From Thysanoteuthis rhombus (lineage: Eukaryota > Mollusca > Cephalopoda > Oegopsida > Thysanoteuthidae): a stretch of DNA of 64,000 nucleotides. Both the position numbers and the translations under genes were made by a program. Every line of letters begins with the position of its first letter. Positions within the stretch are counted from its first letter, which is position 1. This document shows positions 34,345 through 46,649 of the stretch, in pieces. The stretch lies in contig OY735231.1 of NCBI GenBank assembly GCA_963457665.1, forward strand, positions 33,142,183 to 33,206,182. The letters are read 5' to 3'. Under the pieces are notes generated by a model. It was not told the origin of the DNA and made no database searches. It worked only from the letters and a program-made list of their open reading frames with translations.

Positions 34345-34349
<5 letters not shown>
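33736..34349. other. No gene recognised
   Basis: A 123-residue minus frame (33758-34129) includes FFIPTASQPKLWNILLPENK and IFHSRTCKYNFSLATSENQK. It has no recognised family, and overlapping frames on the other strand are equally open. A domesticated or decayed element is possible. Confidence 0.3.

Positions 34350-34408
<59 letters not shown>
34350..34408. repeat. (CA)n(TA)n microsatellite
   Basis: CA tract 34350-34377, then TA to 34408, directly before the Penelope-like element. Confidence 0.95.
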
Positions 34409-34412
<4 letters not shown>

Positions 34413-35409
34413 GCCACCGATACCCACAACTACTTACAATCCAAATCGGCTCGCCGTAGATACCTTGAGGAGAACCTACCTGTCTAACAAGCACTTGGAA
34501 CAGGAAGAATCTGCGCTGAAGATATGGAACAAAAGATATACAATGACAACATCATACAACGTTTCACATCACGAGGTTACACACCCTTATAGGAAAGCAA
34601 ATCAATAAAGCCACCACTATATCCAGAGATGCCATCTGACTAACAAGAACAAATCAGACTACATACCTTTTACAACTGCATTCCATGATACACTTTCCCA
34701 AATTATTAGGAATAGGTGGGACATCTAGACACTGAATCGCAAATTTACAGAAGTCTTCCTCGACTCTGGAACTCTTTCCTTCTGTAGACACCAGAACATC
34801 AAAGATATGATAAGAAGCAGTGCCATAATGCTGTTAATCACAGAAAGAGCACCAATAAAACAATCAAACTCTTCCAACCATGCAACAGTTGGATTAGTCT
34901 ATGCTGCAACCACCTCAGACATACTAATACGTTCACCAGCTGAATAGCCAAAATACTTTTAATTTCTACCATAGTTCCAACGGCAAGAGAAGCAATTTTA
35001 TCTATCTCCTCCAGTGTACACAAAGGGAAATACAGTACATAGGCAAATCAGAACGGCTGTTTAAGATCAGACCTAACAATTACAGACAAATAATAAAATC
35101 ATCCAACTACAACAATTTACTCTCAACAGAACAACATTTTCGCCTACCTGGCCACAAATTTAGTACTGATGCAAAATTCACTATCATTTAAAAGATATAA
35201 AAGAATACATCTAACAAAGTCACTAAGATTATCGAATCCCATGAAAATATGTGGATGAGAGGCCTTAATACACTCTCGCCTAATGACATCAAATTCAACA
35301 ACACAAAATAATAACTAAAAAAATATCAGCGTAAACAAAGCTAAAGCACAGAACTCTTACACAGATATTCTATAATACTGTTCTGGCAATATCTAAACAC
35401 CCCACCTAT

Positions 35410-35455
<46 letters not shown>

Positions 35456-36065
35456 CAATACTAACATAAATCATCACAAAAGAAAAATCACACTACATTA
35501 ACTTGACTCATCTTTATCATCTTTACCAGGGAATCCTTCCCTTAGTAAAGATGAAATGATTGAGTCAATGCACACAACCGAGTGATTAAAAATTCACTGG
35601 ATATTACTACGGCCCTTAAGGTCCCACGAAAACTTTCAGAGGTTCTCTTTGGCATCTTGGAGTTTTCTTATTCTTAACCAAGTAACACCCTTAAGATTGT
35701 TTATTTTGCAATTTCCTGGATTTATTCACCTCTCTTAGATACATACGATCCCTTCGCCTTCTCCCTCTGCCCCCAAACATAAACTCTCGAATGATTCAGA
35801 TTCCTATACTGCTAGATCTTAGCTTGATTTTTATAGCTACCCACAGCTAAGACTCCCTTTCTTAGAAAACACTTGTCAGTTGAAAACCATACATCAACTA
35901 TTCAGAAAAAATAAATGATAGCTTTGGTATCAGAAAAAAATTTCACTTTCTAAAAATGTGAACTTATAAACGCTGACGATGGAGTTGAACTCCGAAACAT
36001 GTCTGGATATCACACAATCATAAAGATTCCATACATACTATATACCCCTGATCTATCTTGACTTG
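34408..36065 (+). mobile_element. Penelope-like retroelement, 5'-truncated and decayed, with 3' region
   Basis: The frame opens with KATDTHNYLQSKSARRRYLE, which resembles the KPTDTHQYL region of Penelope-like reverse transcriptases. It continues in shifting frames through YIPFTTAFHDTLSQIIRNRW and FLDSGTLSFCRHQNIKDMI to a GIY-YIG-like end: IYLLQCTQ, REIQYIGKSERLFKIR, EQHFRLPGHKFSTDAKFTII and ENMWMRGLNTLSPNDIKFN, between about 34985 and 35300. At least three frameshifts or stops break it, and most of the RT palm is missing. The 3' region (35310-36065), interrupted by (CA)n at 35408-35452, contains a hammerhead-like core at 35971-36003. Penelope-like elements are known to carry such motifs. Confidence 0.75.
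35971..36003 (+). ncRNA. Hammerhead-ribozyme-like core
   Basis: CTGACGA (35973-35979), then one extra base, GGAGT-TGA-ACTCC as a 5-bp stem II with a 3-base loop (35981-35993), GAAAC (35994-35998), and ATGTC ending in a GTC cleavage triplet (36003). This fits the type I minimal hammerhead with a very short stem III that is known from Penelope-like elements. The extra T after CTGACGA and a weak stem I (few base pairs between 35966-35972 and 36004-36009) suggest it is decayed or needs a dimer. Activity is not claimed. Confidence 0.5.
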
Positions 36066-36072
36066 AATAGTA

Positions 36073-36085
36073 CACACACACACAA

Positions 36086-36130
<45 letters not shown>
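36073..36130. repeat. (CA)n(TA)n microsatellite
   Basis: CA-rich run with an AATA interruption at about 36083, then a short TA tract. Confidence 0.9.
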
Positions 36131-36131
<1 letters not shown>

Positions 36132-36699
36132 GGATAATAGCATCCGACTGCATGATAAAGAAATTAACAATTTGGAAACGAATTTTTCACTCGTGCCGAT
36201 TTACTTTCTTTATTGCTCGAACGGCGTTGATCGGTAAATGAAAAATAAGGCTTATTCTTTATTTTCTGATCAACTCTATTCATTTTTGAAAGTCTTGTAT
36301 GAATCAGCTATGAGTTAACTGTAGATCAGAAAGAGAAAAGTCTAGCCATTTTGACTTACGTCTTAGCCACCAATGGGGATAGCTTTTGACAGCCTTCATG
36401 CTAGGCAATTTTAGTACCGAATAAGCAAGGATTACCACTTTTTCTTTGCTCCAGAGTAACATTTCCAAACCAAGACCAAAATCTTATATTTTGCATCCTA
36501 TCAAAATATCTACTTGTATAGTAAGCTACACGATGGTCTATATTTTCTGTCTGTAACATTTGTCAGGGGCGGATAGCTATTTTATGCCTTTCTCAATTGC
36601 ATAAAAAAAAATCCAGGTTCATTCTGACTGAATTAAAACAAGAGAATACAGAGCAACATAATATTTCTTCAAAATAAAATGCTATGTTATTCGAATATG
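36131..36699. other. No gene seen
   Basis: AT-rich sequence with no ORF above the 60-residue level and no recognised repeat. Confidence 0.5.
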
Positions 36700-36964
36700 G
36701 CCGTCATTTTTTAATGACACGGGTAAACTAGTTTATTGTTGTCTTGAATGTATAAATGTGTGTCTGTCTGTTGCACTATAGAAACACCTAAACATGGGTA
36801 CAGTGACACCAAATTTGGACGTGGGGGTAAGTTTTGAGGAAAAAAATCCTCGAGGGTTTTAGACGGGGTCTCTCTTCATTTCTGTCCATATACATATCTT
36901 CTTTTTTATGATTAAACGTCAATTCTTTAGTGGGTCTAAAATGAAGACCGATTAAAGGGTCAAG

Positions 36965-37054
<90 letters not shown>

Positions 37055-38009
37055 TATATATATATGAGAGCTGTCTTATAGTCTATCACGCTATGATACG
37101 TTTTTATAGCGTAAGGAGTCAAAAGTGTAGTGAAACATTTCCCCCTTTAGGGGGTCAAACTTGAAGGGAGACTTTCATCAACTTTTAGGGGCCAGTAATA
37201 ATGTGAGACTTTTAGTGGTAAAAACTGAAAGTAAACTTGTTTTTATCTTTAACGAGTCAGAAGTGAAAGAAAATTTTATTTTCCCCTTTGCTAAGTCAGA
37301 AGGGTAGGGAATCTTTTTCCCCCAATGAGGGGTCAAAAGTTAAGTGAAAATATCCCACTCGGCATAGATAAGTCCTTCAGTTATCTGATATGAATACCTT
37401 CTTTTTTATATATGTTTGAATATGAATTTTAAAGGGTTAAAAAAATGAAGCCCCCCCCCCCCATTTCGCCTTCAAAGGTTTCAAGTGGGCGGAGTCTTCA
37501 TCTCAACAGGAGGCTTTTTTGCCTACCTGAATGGGTCAAGAGTGATAGGGTGAAAATTGTCGGAAAACTTTTCTCTCCCTAAAAGGTCAGAAGACTTTCA
37601 CCTCCCTTTAAGGGATCAGTAATAATCGGAGAGTCTCCTGCCTCAAGGGGCAAACAATGAAGGGAACCCCCCCCCGTCAGAAGTGAAGGAAAGCCTTTTT
37701 CTCCAATAAAAGATCAGAAATGAAGGCAGAGGTATAGCTGATGGTATGTGTGTCTTAGGGGCTATTTTGAAAAGTCCTCCGTAGAGACTTCCCTTATGCC
37801 TTATGAATAGAAGTTCATCTACTGCATCTCTGCTGATATCATATAGTACTCCCAGGGGAGGAGGAGTACTTCAAGGAAACAAACCTCCTGGGTCCCTAAA
37901 TCTCTCACTACTGTCCTGGATGGAGGGAAACTATTTTTCATCTTTGAAAGTTTAGACCTTTTTTTACTTCTTAAAAATAATACCCAGCGTAGACAAGTAC
38001 TTCAGCTGG
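36700..38009 (+). mobile_element. Possible non-autonomous Helitron-like element
   Basis: The segment ends TACCCAGCGTAGACAAGTAC, then TTCAGCTGG followed by T at 38010. This is compatible with the CTRR|T terminus of Helitrons with a hairpin-like sequence just upstream. The hairpin is decayed. A similar but poorer motif occurs at about 37352-37388. The inner part is (TA)n at 36966-37065 and then many degenerate GGGGTCAAAAGTGAAG-type repeats (37120-37740). The next element, family M copy 9, begins exactly at 38010, supporting an element boundary there. The 5' end is guessed, and no Rep/helicase coding is present. Confidence 0.3.
37120..37740. repeat. Degenerate repeats of RGGGGTCARAAGTGAAGG type
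   Basis: At least ten imperfect occurrences of GGTCARAAGTGAAG alternate with C-rich runs such as TTTTCCCCC, spaced about 45-70 bases apart. A C14 tract lies at about 37449-37463. No ORF is associated. Confidence 0.75.
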
Positions 38010-38374
38010 TTATGTCTTCAGGCAGCATACCTGATTAGGGTGATCAATCAAAAACTGGAAAAGAGCCTTTTTCTGGGCAGTGATCTCTAAAAATTTTCAA
38101 AAGATAAGCATCAATGCTGTCGTACACAAACTAAGGGATCACTTCAGCATGAACTTACTTTGCAAACTGAACCCACACTAGAAACCTATTTAAGGAAGGA
38201 TTTTCAAAAAACAAGAAAACACTTTTTTCTAGGAATGATAAGGCGTAAATTTTTAAAAAAATTTCAATCCTCTAGCTCCATCGCTGTAGCCTGTACGCAT
38301 GATTCATTCATACACAGTCCAGTTTAAAACCTAGACTAGCAGTTCTAGTGACAGTTTTGATTGACGTCTTCTAA
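38010..38374 (+). mobile_element. MITE-like family M, copy 9, 5'-truncated
   Basis: Begins inside the family (TTATGTCTTCAGGCAGCATA) and is complete at the 3' side, ending GATTGACGTCTTCTAAAAT. The 5' loss coincides with the proposed Helitron-like terminus. Confidence 0.75.
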
Positions 38375-39640
38375 AATTAAAGTCTGATAAACATCCATAT
38401 GAATCTTAATAAAATATCTTTTCAGAGGCTGCGAGTATATCTGATAAATACATTAAGTCAGTTAAGTAGATATCATATTGGTCAGTCTCGTTTGATTCCA
38501 ATAAAACACGGGCTTATATACTCACAGATGCGCATTAGCAAAATCAATAACTAATGATATATCTTAGTCGACGAGACAAGTTAATCTCAGGAAAAACTGC
38601 TCAAATAGAGAGAAACAATATTGTGTGAAGATTTTGTAGCTTTGCTATTTTACAAATACAAGTTTAAAGATATTATTGACATGAGACGTTTTAGGGGAAA
38701 GCAGAGGTCAGCAGTGGGTGTTTTTTTTTGTTTTTTTTGTTTGCTTCTCGTTTCAATCTATCCAAATTGGGGATTCCTTACTATACTCATTATAGAACAA
38801 GCAATAATAACCCATGGTTTTTTTTTTTTTTGACATTCTGAAATGAAGTATTTTCATTATTACACCAATTATTCGGATTAGTATCCGAGTCTTCCTTGTT
38901 TTTGGCACAACGTTTCAGCTGAGGCATTCTTCAGTCTTTGCCATGTGAAGCTTGCATCGGATAATCCTTTTGAATGCTTTCCAGTATTATTTTGCTTTTT
39001 AATTGATCACACCATCCCATCAATTTAATCAGTTCATAGATCCGATCGTCATAGTTTCGAGCTGACACGGGAAGTTTTGGGAACAATTTGAAAAGAAATG
39101 CCCCAGTAGCAAATAATGGCATTTCATTTTTCTTGTCTGATTTTTTTTTAGATGGGGCATTTTAATTATTGTATATGGTATAGTCGGACTATTTAAAAAA
39201 AAAAATATCTATCAATTTTTTTTTGCCTATGCTGGTAATCTTTCAACAAAGTTACGGCCACATAACTCAGGTCTTCTTAGGGAGGAGGCCGAGGGATACT
39301 CGAGCGAAATGTGAAAAAATGAACATTATAGACAAGGAAAAATAGTCCGACTACACCACAGACAATGAATATTTCCTTTTGTTTTATGAATTTTTCGAAA
39401 AATTGTAAAGAAAAAAAGTTTTATAAACATTTGGTCTTGCACCTCTATGGTGCTCAGATCGTGAAACTCTTTCTAAATCATTTAAACTCACATATTCCTT
39501 ATTTTGGAGCAAATGTTTAAGCTAAAATATCTAAAAGCAGTAATTTGACTGAGTAAAATAAAAAAGTAATTCAAAACTAAATAAAGAAGTAAATAGTAAT
39601 TAAGTTGCAGGGAATAAATATAAGAAATAAAGAAGTCACC
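38375..39640. other. No gene seen
   Basis: AT-rich sequence with T tracts at 38723-38742 and 38818-38831. The frames at 38621-38833 and 38931-39122 are not recognised. Confidence 0.5.
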
Positions 39641-40600
39641 TCAAGAACAGGTATCCCCCGCTTTACACCACTTCACGTTTACGAGAGATCTCAAGCCGCC
39701 ATAGCCTTGAGTTGTCGGTAAATATCCATGCTTTATATCGATTTATATTGTGCATCCATTTACAAGATGTGTCGTAAGGTATCAGAAAAGCCCAAGAGAG
39801 CTCGTAAGGGGTCACACTCAGCATAAAACTGATGGACATAGAAGGTTATTTCAGGGGTCTATTTTGGGGTTTTATCTTCCAATATAAATTAACAGTTATT
39901 ACTTCTTCGCTTTACGCCGACGAAAGGTTTTATATACTCTCTACTCTCGGATAAGGAGGAAACCAGCTTATTTTCCTGTTTATCCTAAGGAAAACGTACA
40001 AAAAGGCCGTTATATGACTGAATATATCCATTTCCTCTATGATTAACGTTGGATTTTCGATGGTAATTTAATCGGAACTTTTAACATGTGTATGTTTGCA
40101 ATATGAAACAGGGTAATAAACGGTTGTAATTTGAGCCTCTGCCGAGAGGATCATTCATTTCTTTCCGGGAGGTAATCTTGGGCGTAATAATTCGGAAGCC
40201 GCGCCTATATCCGTTTTCACCGTTAAAACTTTTCCGGCTTCACGCTTATTTACTCTTACGCTATGCAACAACTGAAGAGTCATCCATGCAAGGGGCACTA
40301 CTCATCTTCGAAGCGGATGAAAAAATTCCGCATTCCAGTCTTATCCATTCGCGTGGACTGGGTAATTTTTATTCTCGCTCAAAATGTACACGTGTGGGCC
40401 CCCGTATTAAACTCGATCATGTATCACATTCCACCATTCATCAAGGAAGGGGGTAAATATTCCTACTTATTTTCGTCTTCCCTCTTGGTGTCTTATGCTC
40501 ATCTCTCTGGGTTTAGAATGAATGCAATTGGGCCCCCAAGAGAGGTGTGACCCTCCAAGGTTAGATCCGGATTCCTCGCCTTAATGGAAAAATCATATGA
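39641..40600. other. Unrecognised region; possible DNA-transposon end at 39650
   Basis: Position 39650 onward reads AACAGGTATCCCCCGCTTTA and CACTTCACGTTTACG, which resembles the ends of pogo/Tigger-type DNA transposons as I recall them. CGCTTTACGCC recurs at 39909. No opposite end was found. Two overlapping + frames of 92 and 95 residues (40178-40456 and 40263-40550) have no recognised domain. The absence of microsatellites over nearly 1 kb is unusual for this window. Confidence 0.3.
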
Positions 40601-43224
40601 ATAGTTTTTCTATACTAAAAAAAAAAAGAAAGATTTCTCCACGTTGTTAAAATTTTTACACTTGTATGTGTACAACCGGAATGGCAAAAATCGAAACATG
40701 TCTCAAGCAACTCACACGAAGAAACTATTTCTATGCACCTCTTTTTAGCCCAAAGAATTTGCCCCCTGGACAGAGGATGGTTCACTTGGAATACATGCTT
40801 CTAATTTAGAATAATAAGCAATACATTCCATATTTTAAACTCTGAGCAAAAAAAAGAAAAAAAAAAGATCTGTAAAAAGAATATTTAAATGACTGAGATA
40901 GCAATATATTAGTTCGATATTTTTTGTTATTTGTTTCAAGTCTATAAAATTCTTCCAGTAGATGCTAAAACAAATATATTAAAACTTTTAAAACAATTGA
41001 AATAGCCTTTAACAAATGTTACACTTCTGCATTAAGTGATTTGAAACGTTAAACTAGCAGCTGATAAAATTAGAACGCTAATACGGCTGAACCACCAATT
41101 TTCCGGCAACAAACGGTCTAGTACCTCTTTTAAACCAGCCAAAATCACAAGCCGACAATTGAATTTCACGTGGCCCTCACACTACTTCACTGGGTGGCCA
41201 CGGGTGGCGCTTTGTATTGAGCCATCTCTTGATTGTTTACCCTGTGGTGGATGTCAAAGCTCCATGCCGAAATTTCTAAACTAATTTTCTAACATTTTTA
41301 GCTTCCAAGCAAAGTGCAAGCGTCAGTGATCACGTTAAACGCGAACACATGACCTGTCTTTTTACTTTAATTATGCGAGAAAGATTATACACTATGTCGA
41401 GTTATGAGAGATAGTTCTCTGATTTTTTTGTAAATACAGCGCTGTTTTTGTTCATTTGATATACGTGTATTTGTTTCGTTTGTATTAATGTGTTGAATTT
41501 AACCATTCAATTCATATTTGATAATTGTTAAAAAGTTTCTAGCAGTCCTAATGACTTGAAGGTAAAGGATGTGCATAGTAAGCGGATCAAATGTACATCA
41601 TTGAATTATTATCACGTGACCTCTGTTCATCCGGCAATATGGGTAATCCAGCAGGGTTCTTGGACCAAGGGTGCTGAGAAAATCGGTTGTGTACCTGTAT
41701 TGAAAAACACAAACCAGACGCTGTTTTAGAGCAGTTTTTATTAAACTATTCCAATGCCGTTCAACCTTCAGTCTTTACAACAAAGTCTCATTCACCCGTG
41801 ACTAAATTTCCTCATATTTTTCATTATTTTATCTTATTCTTCATTGTATATAATTTTATGCATGATTCATTTTGTATTATGAGCAAAAAGCAGAAATTAA
41901 TTTATTTCTTTGATGTGTATTTTATTCATGTTTCTCGAACATCCTAAAAATAATGAAAACTAGGAGTGAAAAAAAAAAAATTAACACAGAAAATTAATGG
42001 GAATTTGTCTAGTTTACATAAAGTTAGCAAACAACAGTTTCAGAACTTGGATTTTTTAAAATAATGCTTCTTATAGTAAATGTTCACCGGGAAAATAAGT
42101 TGTTTTTTTTTATTTATAAGAACATGAATATCTGTTTAAGAAACACTGTTCCAGAGAACAGAAAGGTTCTGCAGAACTTTGAAATCCAAAAAGACATTTA
42201 ACGTGGTTTTTGTTTATAAAAATCTGTTTCCTTTTATATTTTGGTTCTTTCATCAAAATGTGGCTTGCCTATAATTTTGATTTAAAATTACTGCATATAG
42301 TCATGCATAGAATACCAGAACACACATTCAGATTTTTATGGTGTGATTTATATTCCTTGATATCTTTTTTTTCATTTCCTCGTATTTTTGATACCTATAT
42401 TGCCGGGGAGTTTGCTTAACCCATTCAAAACTGTTGTCGTTCAGAATGCTTTGATTTTAACCCTGAATTATAAAAGCCTTTTTCTTCTTTGCTTGTATTT
42501 GTAAAATGTCTAGGAATTGAATGTCTTTAAACAAACCTGTGTTTGCGTACACAGTCTCTCTCTTTCTCTTTTCTCTCTCTGATCAGTCATTTCGAATGAC
42601 CTTAGAAACATAATCATTACGACCTGATGATATTTGATTCTTTGAATTCAAAAGGCTTTTATTTCGGCTTTTCAAGGTCCGTAGAAGGCTCTGTAGAGGA
42701 AAATCAAATTTTAGAAACGCGAATGAATCATGATTGGACAAAAGGTCCCATTATAACCAGTTCATATCGATCGCTGCAGTCCAGTTTTCGAGTGAATACA
42801 ATGCTATTCGGCCACTGAATGCTTTGATGGTCGCATCTATCAAATCTTATTATTACATTCGAGATGTAACCGGACAATTTTAGAGAGTTCAAAATTTCGG
42901 ACAACAATCGCGGACAATAGGGTAGCCAATGTACAATCTTAATTGCTCAGTCGACTTTTCCGACTTTTCATCCTTTCCTCTCCATACTCTTTTAATTGTT
43001 TCTCTGTTTAGCAGCGGCAACTCTTTGGAGCTATCTATTCTTTTGTCCTTTTCTACAAATTTCATCACGTGGATTGTAAACTGACGGTGAAAATCGAGTT
43101 GTACCTATGAGGGGAAAGCAACTTGATTTCTCGTTCGATTTAAAAATAGTTGGGCCAGATTTATCTTTCCACAGTCAATCATATTCAGTCAGTATTTGTA
43201 CTTGATGATTATCCTTAAGTACAG
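40601..43224. other. No gene seen
   Basis: AT-rich sequence with A tracts and a CT patch at 42556-42582. Frames of 63-86 residues only. No repeat here was matched elsewhere in the window. Confidence 0.5.
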
Positions 43225-43682
43225 CTCTAGTTGGTCATTCAACAGGAAGCGCCATGTGACCAACGTCTTTTGACAGCATGTCGGGTGGGGGATGATCAGT
43301 TAAAAACTGGAGAAAAAATTGTGAGAATAATTTACTACTTTCATCTTTTGTTGATCACTAAAAAAAGTTCATATTGAAAAAGAAACAAACAAAAAACCCC
43401 AAAAAACAACCGTAAACACTGCAGGACACAAACTAAGGGAAAAATTTAGTACAAATTTACTTTGTAAATTGAACCTTCGACTAATCCCTATTTTAGAGGA
43501 AAGTTTTCGAAAAAAACAAGGCATAATAAGAAGTAAATGATTAAATCCCCTGCCTTTTAGCACCATTGGTGAGGTTTGTGTGCGTATGCGTTACATACAT
43601 AGCCAGCCAGTCAGCTATACCCACTAAAAACCGACAAAACCTTTGTTGACAGTTTAAGTGACAGTTTTGGCTGGCGATTTTA
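43225..43682 (+). mobile_element. MITE-like family M, copy 10
   Basis: Complete copy from CTCTAGTTGGTCATTCAACA to GACAGTTTTGGCTGGCGATT. The early block reads CCATGTGACCAACGTCTTTT, as in copies 2, 7 and 11. Confidence 0.8.
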
Positions 43683-43761
43683 ACGTTTTTCTTCGTTGAA
43701 GTGATTGAAGTTTGGATCCTCCTACTCTTTTGTACTAAGTACTTGTAAAAAAAGTAATCAC

Positions 43762-43891
<130 letters not shown>

Positions 43892-43964
43892 ATGCTCTTC
43901 CATAGGAATAGAGCATTTTCGTGGATGGGAAATTTATCCGTAAATGAATATATCACTTAGATTC

Positions 43965-44040
43965 AGCCTTACGTAGCTCAGAGGTAGGATATCGGCCTCC
44001 GAGTCTGAGGTGGAGGTTTCAATCCTGCCTCGCGGTACTA
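43965..44040 (+). pseudogene. tRNA-like sequence (SINE head or tRNA pseudogene)
   Basis: Box-A-like GTAGCTCAGAGGTAGGA and box-B-like GAGGTTTCAATCC are correctly spaced for a tRNA. The D- and T-arms are partly foldable, but the acceptor stem does not close well. It is unlike the tRNA-like part of the main SINE family. The hairpin at 44068-44113 and a (TA)n lie just downstream. Confidence 0.5.
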
Positions 44041-44067
44041 GATGGGACAATGGAAAGTCTTCAGCCA

Positions 44068-44113
44068 CACTGAAGAGATGTAATACGTCTAGAAGTATTA
44101 CATCTCTTCAGTG
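44068..44113. repeat. Perfect 19-bp inverted repeat
   Basis: CACTGAAGAGATGTAATAC (44068-44086), an 8-base loop GTCTAGAA, and the exact reverse complement (44095-44113). TGTAATATATA then leads into (TA)n. It could end a SINE unit or be a slippage-made hairpin. Confidence 0.95.
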
Positions 44114-44116
44114 ATG

Positions 44117-44118
<2 letters not shown>

Positions 44119-44160
<42 letters not shown>
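44119..44160. repeat. (TA)n microsatellite
   Basis: About 20 TA units directly after the hairpin. Confidence 0.95.
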
Positions 44161-44162
<2 letters not shown>

Positions 44163-45594
44163 GGTGCTACGTCAAATTCAAGTCATTTGACCATGAAAAA
44201 AATGACACCCTTAAGCTTGGATAATACGATCTCTTTCGAAGTGATACGGCGGAAAGTAAGTGTCAGGATACTATTCACAAAGTCTGCAATACTTTCGGTT
44301 CGTCCACGTTGTTCAAATTATCATAACACTTAGGCAGCATCTTGTATATATGTATGCGTATATTTTCTTCTACGATGGCTATGGAGATATGCTTACACTA
44401 AAAAAAATTGCTGTTCCGAGATTTTTAACAATAACGTAACTACTTCAGAAATATTCACTGTCCTTTTGTAAGCTAATAACTTACTATGAACGTTTCCGAC
44501 AATCTGGTTTTGTCAGACAAAATAGATATATCAATAACAGGTAAATATGAGTGTGGACATTTGCTGGCAGATAAGAGGAGATAAATCAATGAAGTAGGTT
44601 TCGTATATTCTAGATTGAAATGGATGGAAATGAGGAAACTCCAATATAAAAGCAGCACAGATACGTACGCTCTGATTGGTGATTTGTTTGCGCATGCGTA
44701 CTTTGTTTGAAATTTTTCGACTTCGTCCTTATCGGAAAAGGACTATTTTCGTTTCATCTTCAAATCAGATCACAATTCAGGTTGAATAATTTTCCGTGAG
44801 CGCTGTGTATGCATGTTACCATACGAATGCAAATATATATACATATACATATAGAGAGACATATATGTGTGTGTGCAGTTAAATTTGGTTCAATAGAATA
44901 TACATTTATATATGAGGTTATGTGAATATGCCTCCGTGGGTGTGTTCTTATATATCTATACAAATATATCGTTGTAAATGCGTAAATGCATGTATATGCA
45001 CAATTGCGTGTGTGTGTTTGCGTGTGTGAGTATGCGTGTGTTTCGACATTTTCATGTTCGTTAACTTACTTGTGTGCATGTACATTCGAAATGAGATTTT
45101 AGAGATTTATGTGCGTGTGTGTCTCTCAGTGTTTATGCATGAACATCGTGCGGGTCTATTGGATGGGAAACCAAAGAAATAGCATAATTGAATGAGGAAC
45201 TAAAACAACCGCTTTAACCATTTCGTGTCAATACGAGAAAACCCACGAAGCCAAATCGCCTTACGCCCTGTCCCATTGTCAGTCATCTGGACATAGCTTT
45301 GCCGCTGGTACACGAAGATAAGTCAAGGAAAATTTCCTCATGCAATTTCCAAAGAGATTTCGAGTCGTATTAGGAAGAGAGCGATTACTTTATTCCATCT
45401 ATCCATCTGTTGATTTGATCAAGAATTTGATAGTGTGTGCGTGCGTGTGTGTGCATGCGTGTGTGTACGTGTGTGTACGTGTGTGTGTATGCATATATGT
45501 GCGTGAGCACGTGTAAATGTTTTGGGTGAGAGATTTTTGTCTATTGGCGCATGCGTGAACGCATATCAGTGTTCATATATACGAACCTCTGTGC

Positions 45595-45630
<36 letters not shown>

Positions 45631-46440
45631 AAGAAAGAGTGTGAGTGAGTGAATGTACGCACAGTGTTCAAATGTGTGCGAGGGTGCTTGCGTGCGTAGA
45701 ATACGCAAAGAGACCCGACAAAGTGAGAGAAGAAGAGATAAACAATATGGCGCTCATTACTCGGAAGAGCAACCGAAAGAGTTACAATGTATTAACGCAG
45801 TCTTACAGACGGCTTAACTGATGTTCTCCGAAGGAGAAAATAGAATGGGCGAATCTATTCTTAGCGTTCGCTTTTTGTGGCGATTCTCCTTAAGAAGTAA
45901 TTTTCTCAGTCTTTTCTGTCTTCAATTCAAGGAAAGGCGATAAAAATACGAATACAAGAAGGATTTTTTTAAAAACAGCTTGAAAAAGAAATTAACAAGC
46001 AAACAGACAAAAAAAAACAAAACGCGATTCTGATGAAAACGTTGGTAAGAGGAAAACAGAACAAAAAAAGACATTTTCTAAATTTAACCAAGCAACTATT
46101 TTTGGATACAAATCTTCGCTTTTGGAAATAAAATTTCACCCAGCTCGAACATTTTTCATCCAATTTTATCTCCATTTCTGAAAAGGAACAACTTAAATAA
46201 CTTCTGTATTTTTGCGTTTTCACCTAACAGACGAGAATCGAAAGAGCAATAGTCTTCGAGATCAGTATCTACGCCAAGGTCTCCGGTCCAGCTGATGCAA
46301 CGTACCGGGGCCCGGAGGCCAAAAGGGCACCCAAAAGAATTAAAGAGGGCTCCAGAGTTGAATGCCCAAGACGATACGATGTTTCAACAAAACGGTTTAA
46401 CTCTACTGTTTAACGCCAAATGAACATAGTATGGCATGAC
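44161..46440. other. No gene; low-complexity purine/pyrimidine tracts
   Basis: GTGTGT-rich sequence at 45000-45130 and 45430-45600, and (GA)n at 45598-45632. A part near 46260-46400 is richer in G+C (GTACCGGGGCCCGGAGGCC) but has no recognised function. Confidence 0.5.
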
Positions 46441-46612
46441 AGGCAACGGAGATTGGAAGGGATAAGGGATGGTTGCGAAGATACAGTAGAAGATTGAGAG
46501 ATGAGCATAGACATAAGATAATGGATGATCTTAGTTGTCAACACGCGTGAAATTTTCACAGATTCAGCTGGTTGATATTGATATTAATATTCAAACTAGT
46601 AATGACTATAAT
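46441..46612 (+). repeat. Two-copy direct repeat R5, copy 1
   Basis: About 170 bases that recur in the same orientation at 47757-47924 with high identity. Shared sequence includes GATTGGAAGGGATAAGGGAT, ATAAGATAATGGAYGATCTT and CAAACTAGTAATGACTA. Divergence is low, so this is one of the youngest repeats here. Not recognised. Confidence 0.8.
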
Positions 46613-46649
46613 TACTAATAATATAGTAGATGAAATCAGTATGACTAAA

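Noticed and set aside
34350-36130. CRISPR-like array of CA tracts
   Set aside because: Simple dinucleotide repeats without spacers of regular length; the window is eukaryotic.
40178-40550. Overlapping 92- and 95-residue ORFs as a gene
   Set aside because: Two competing frames on the same strand, no recognised domain and no splice evidence.
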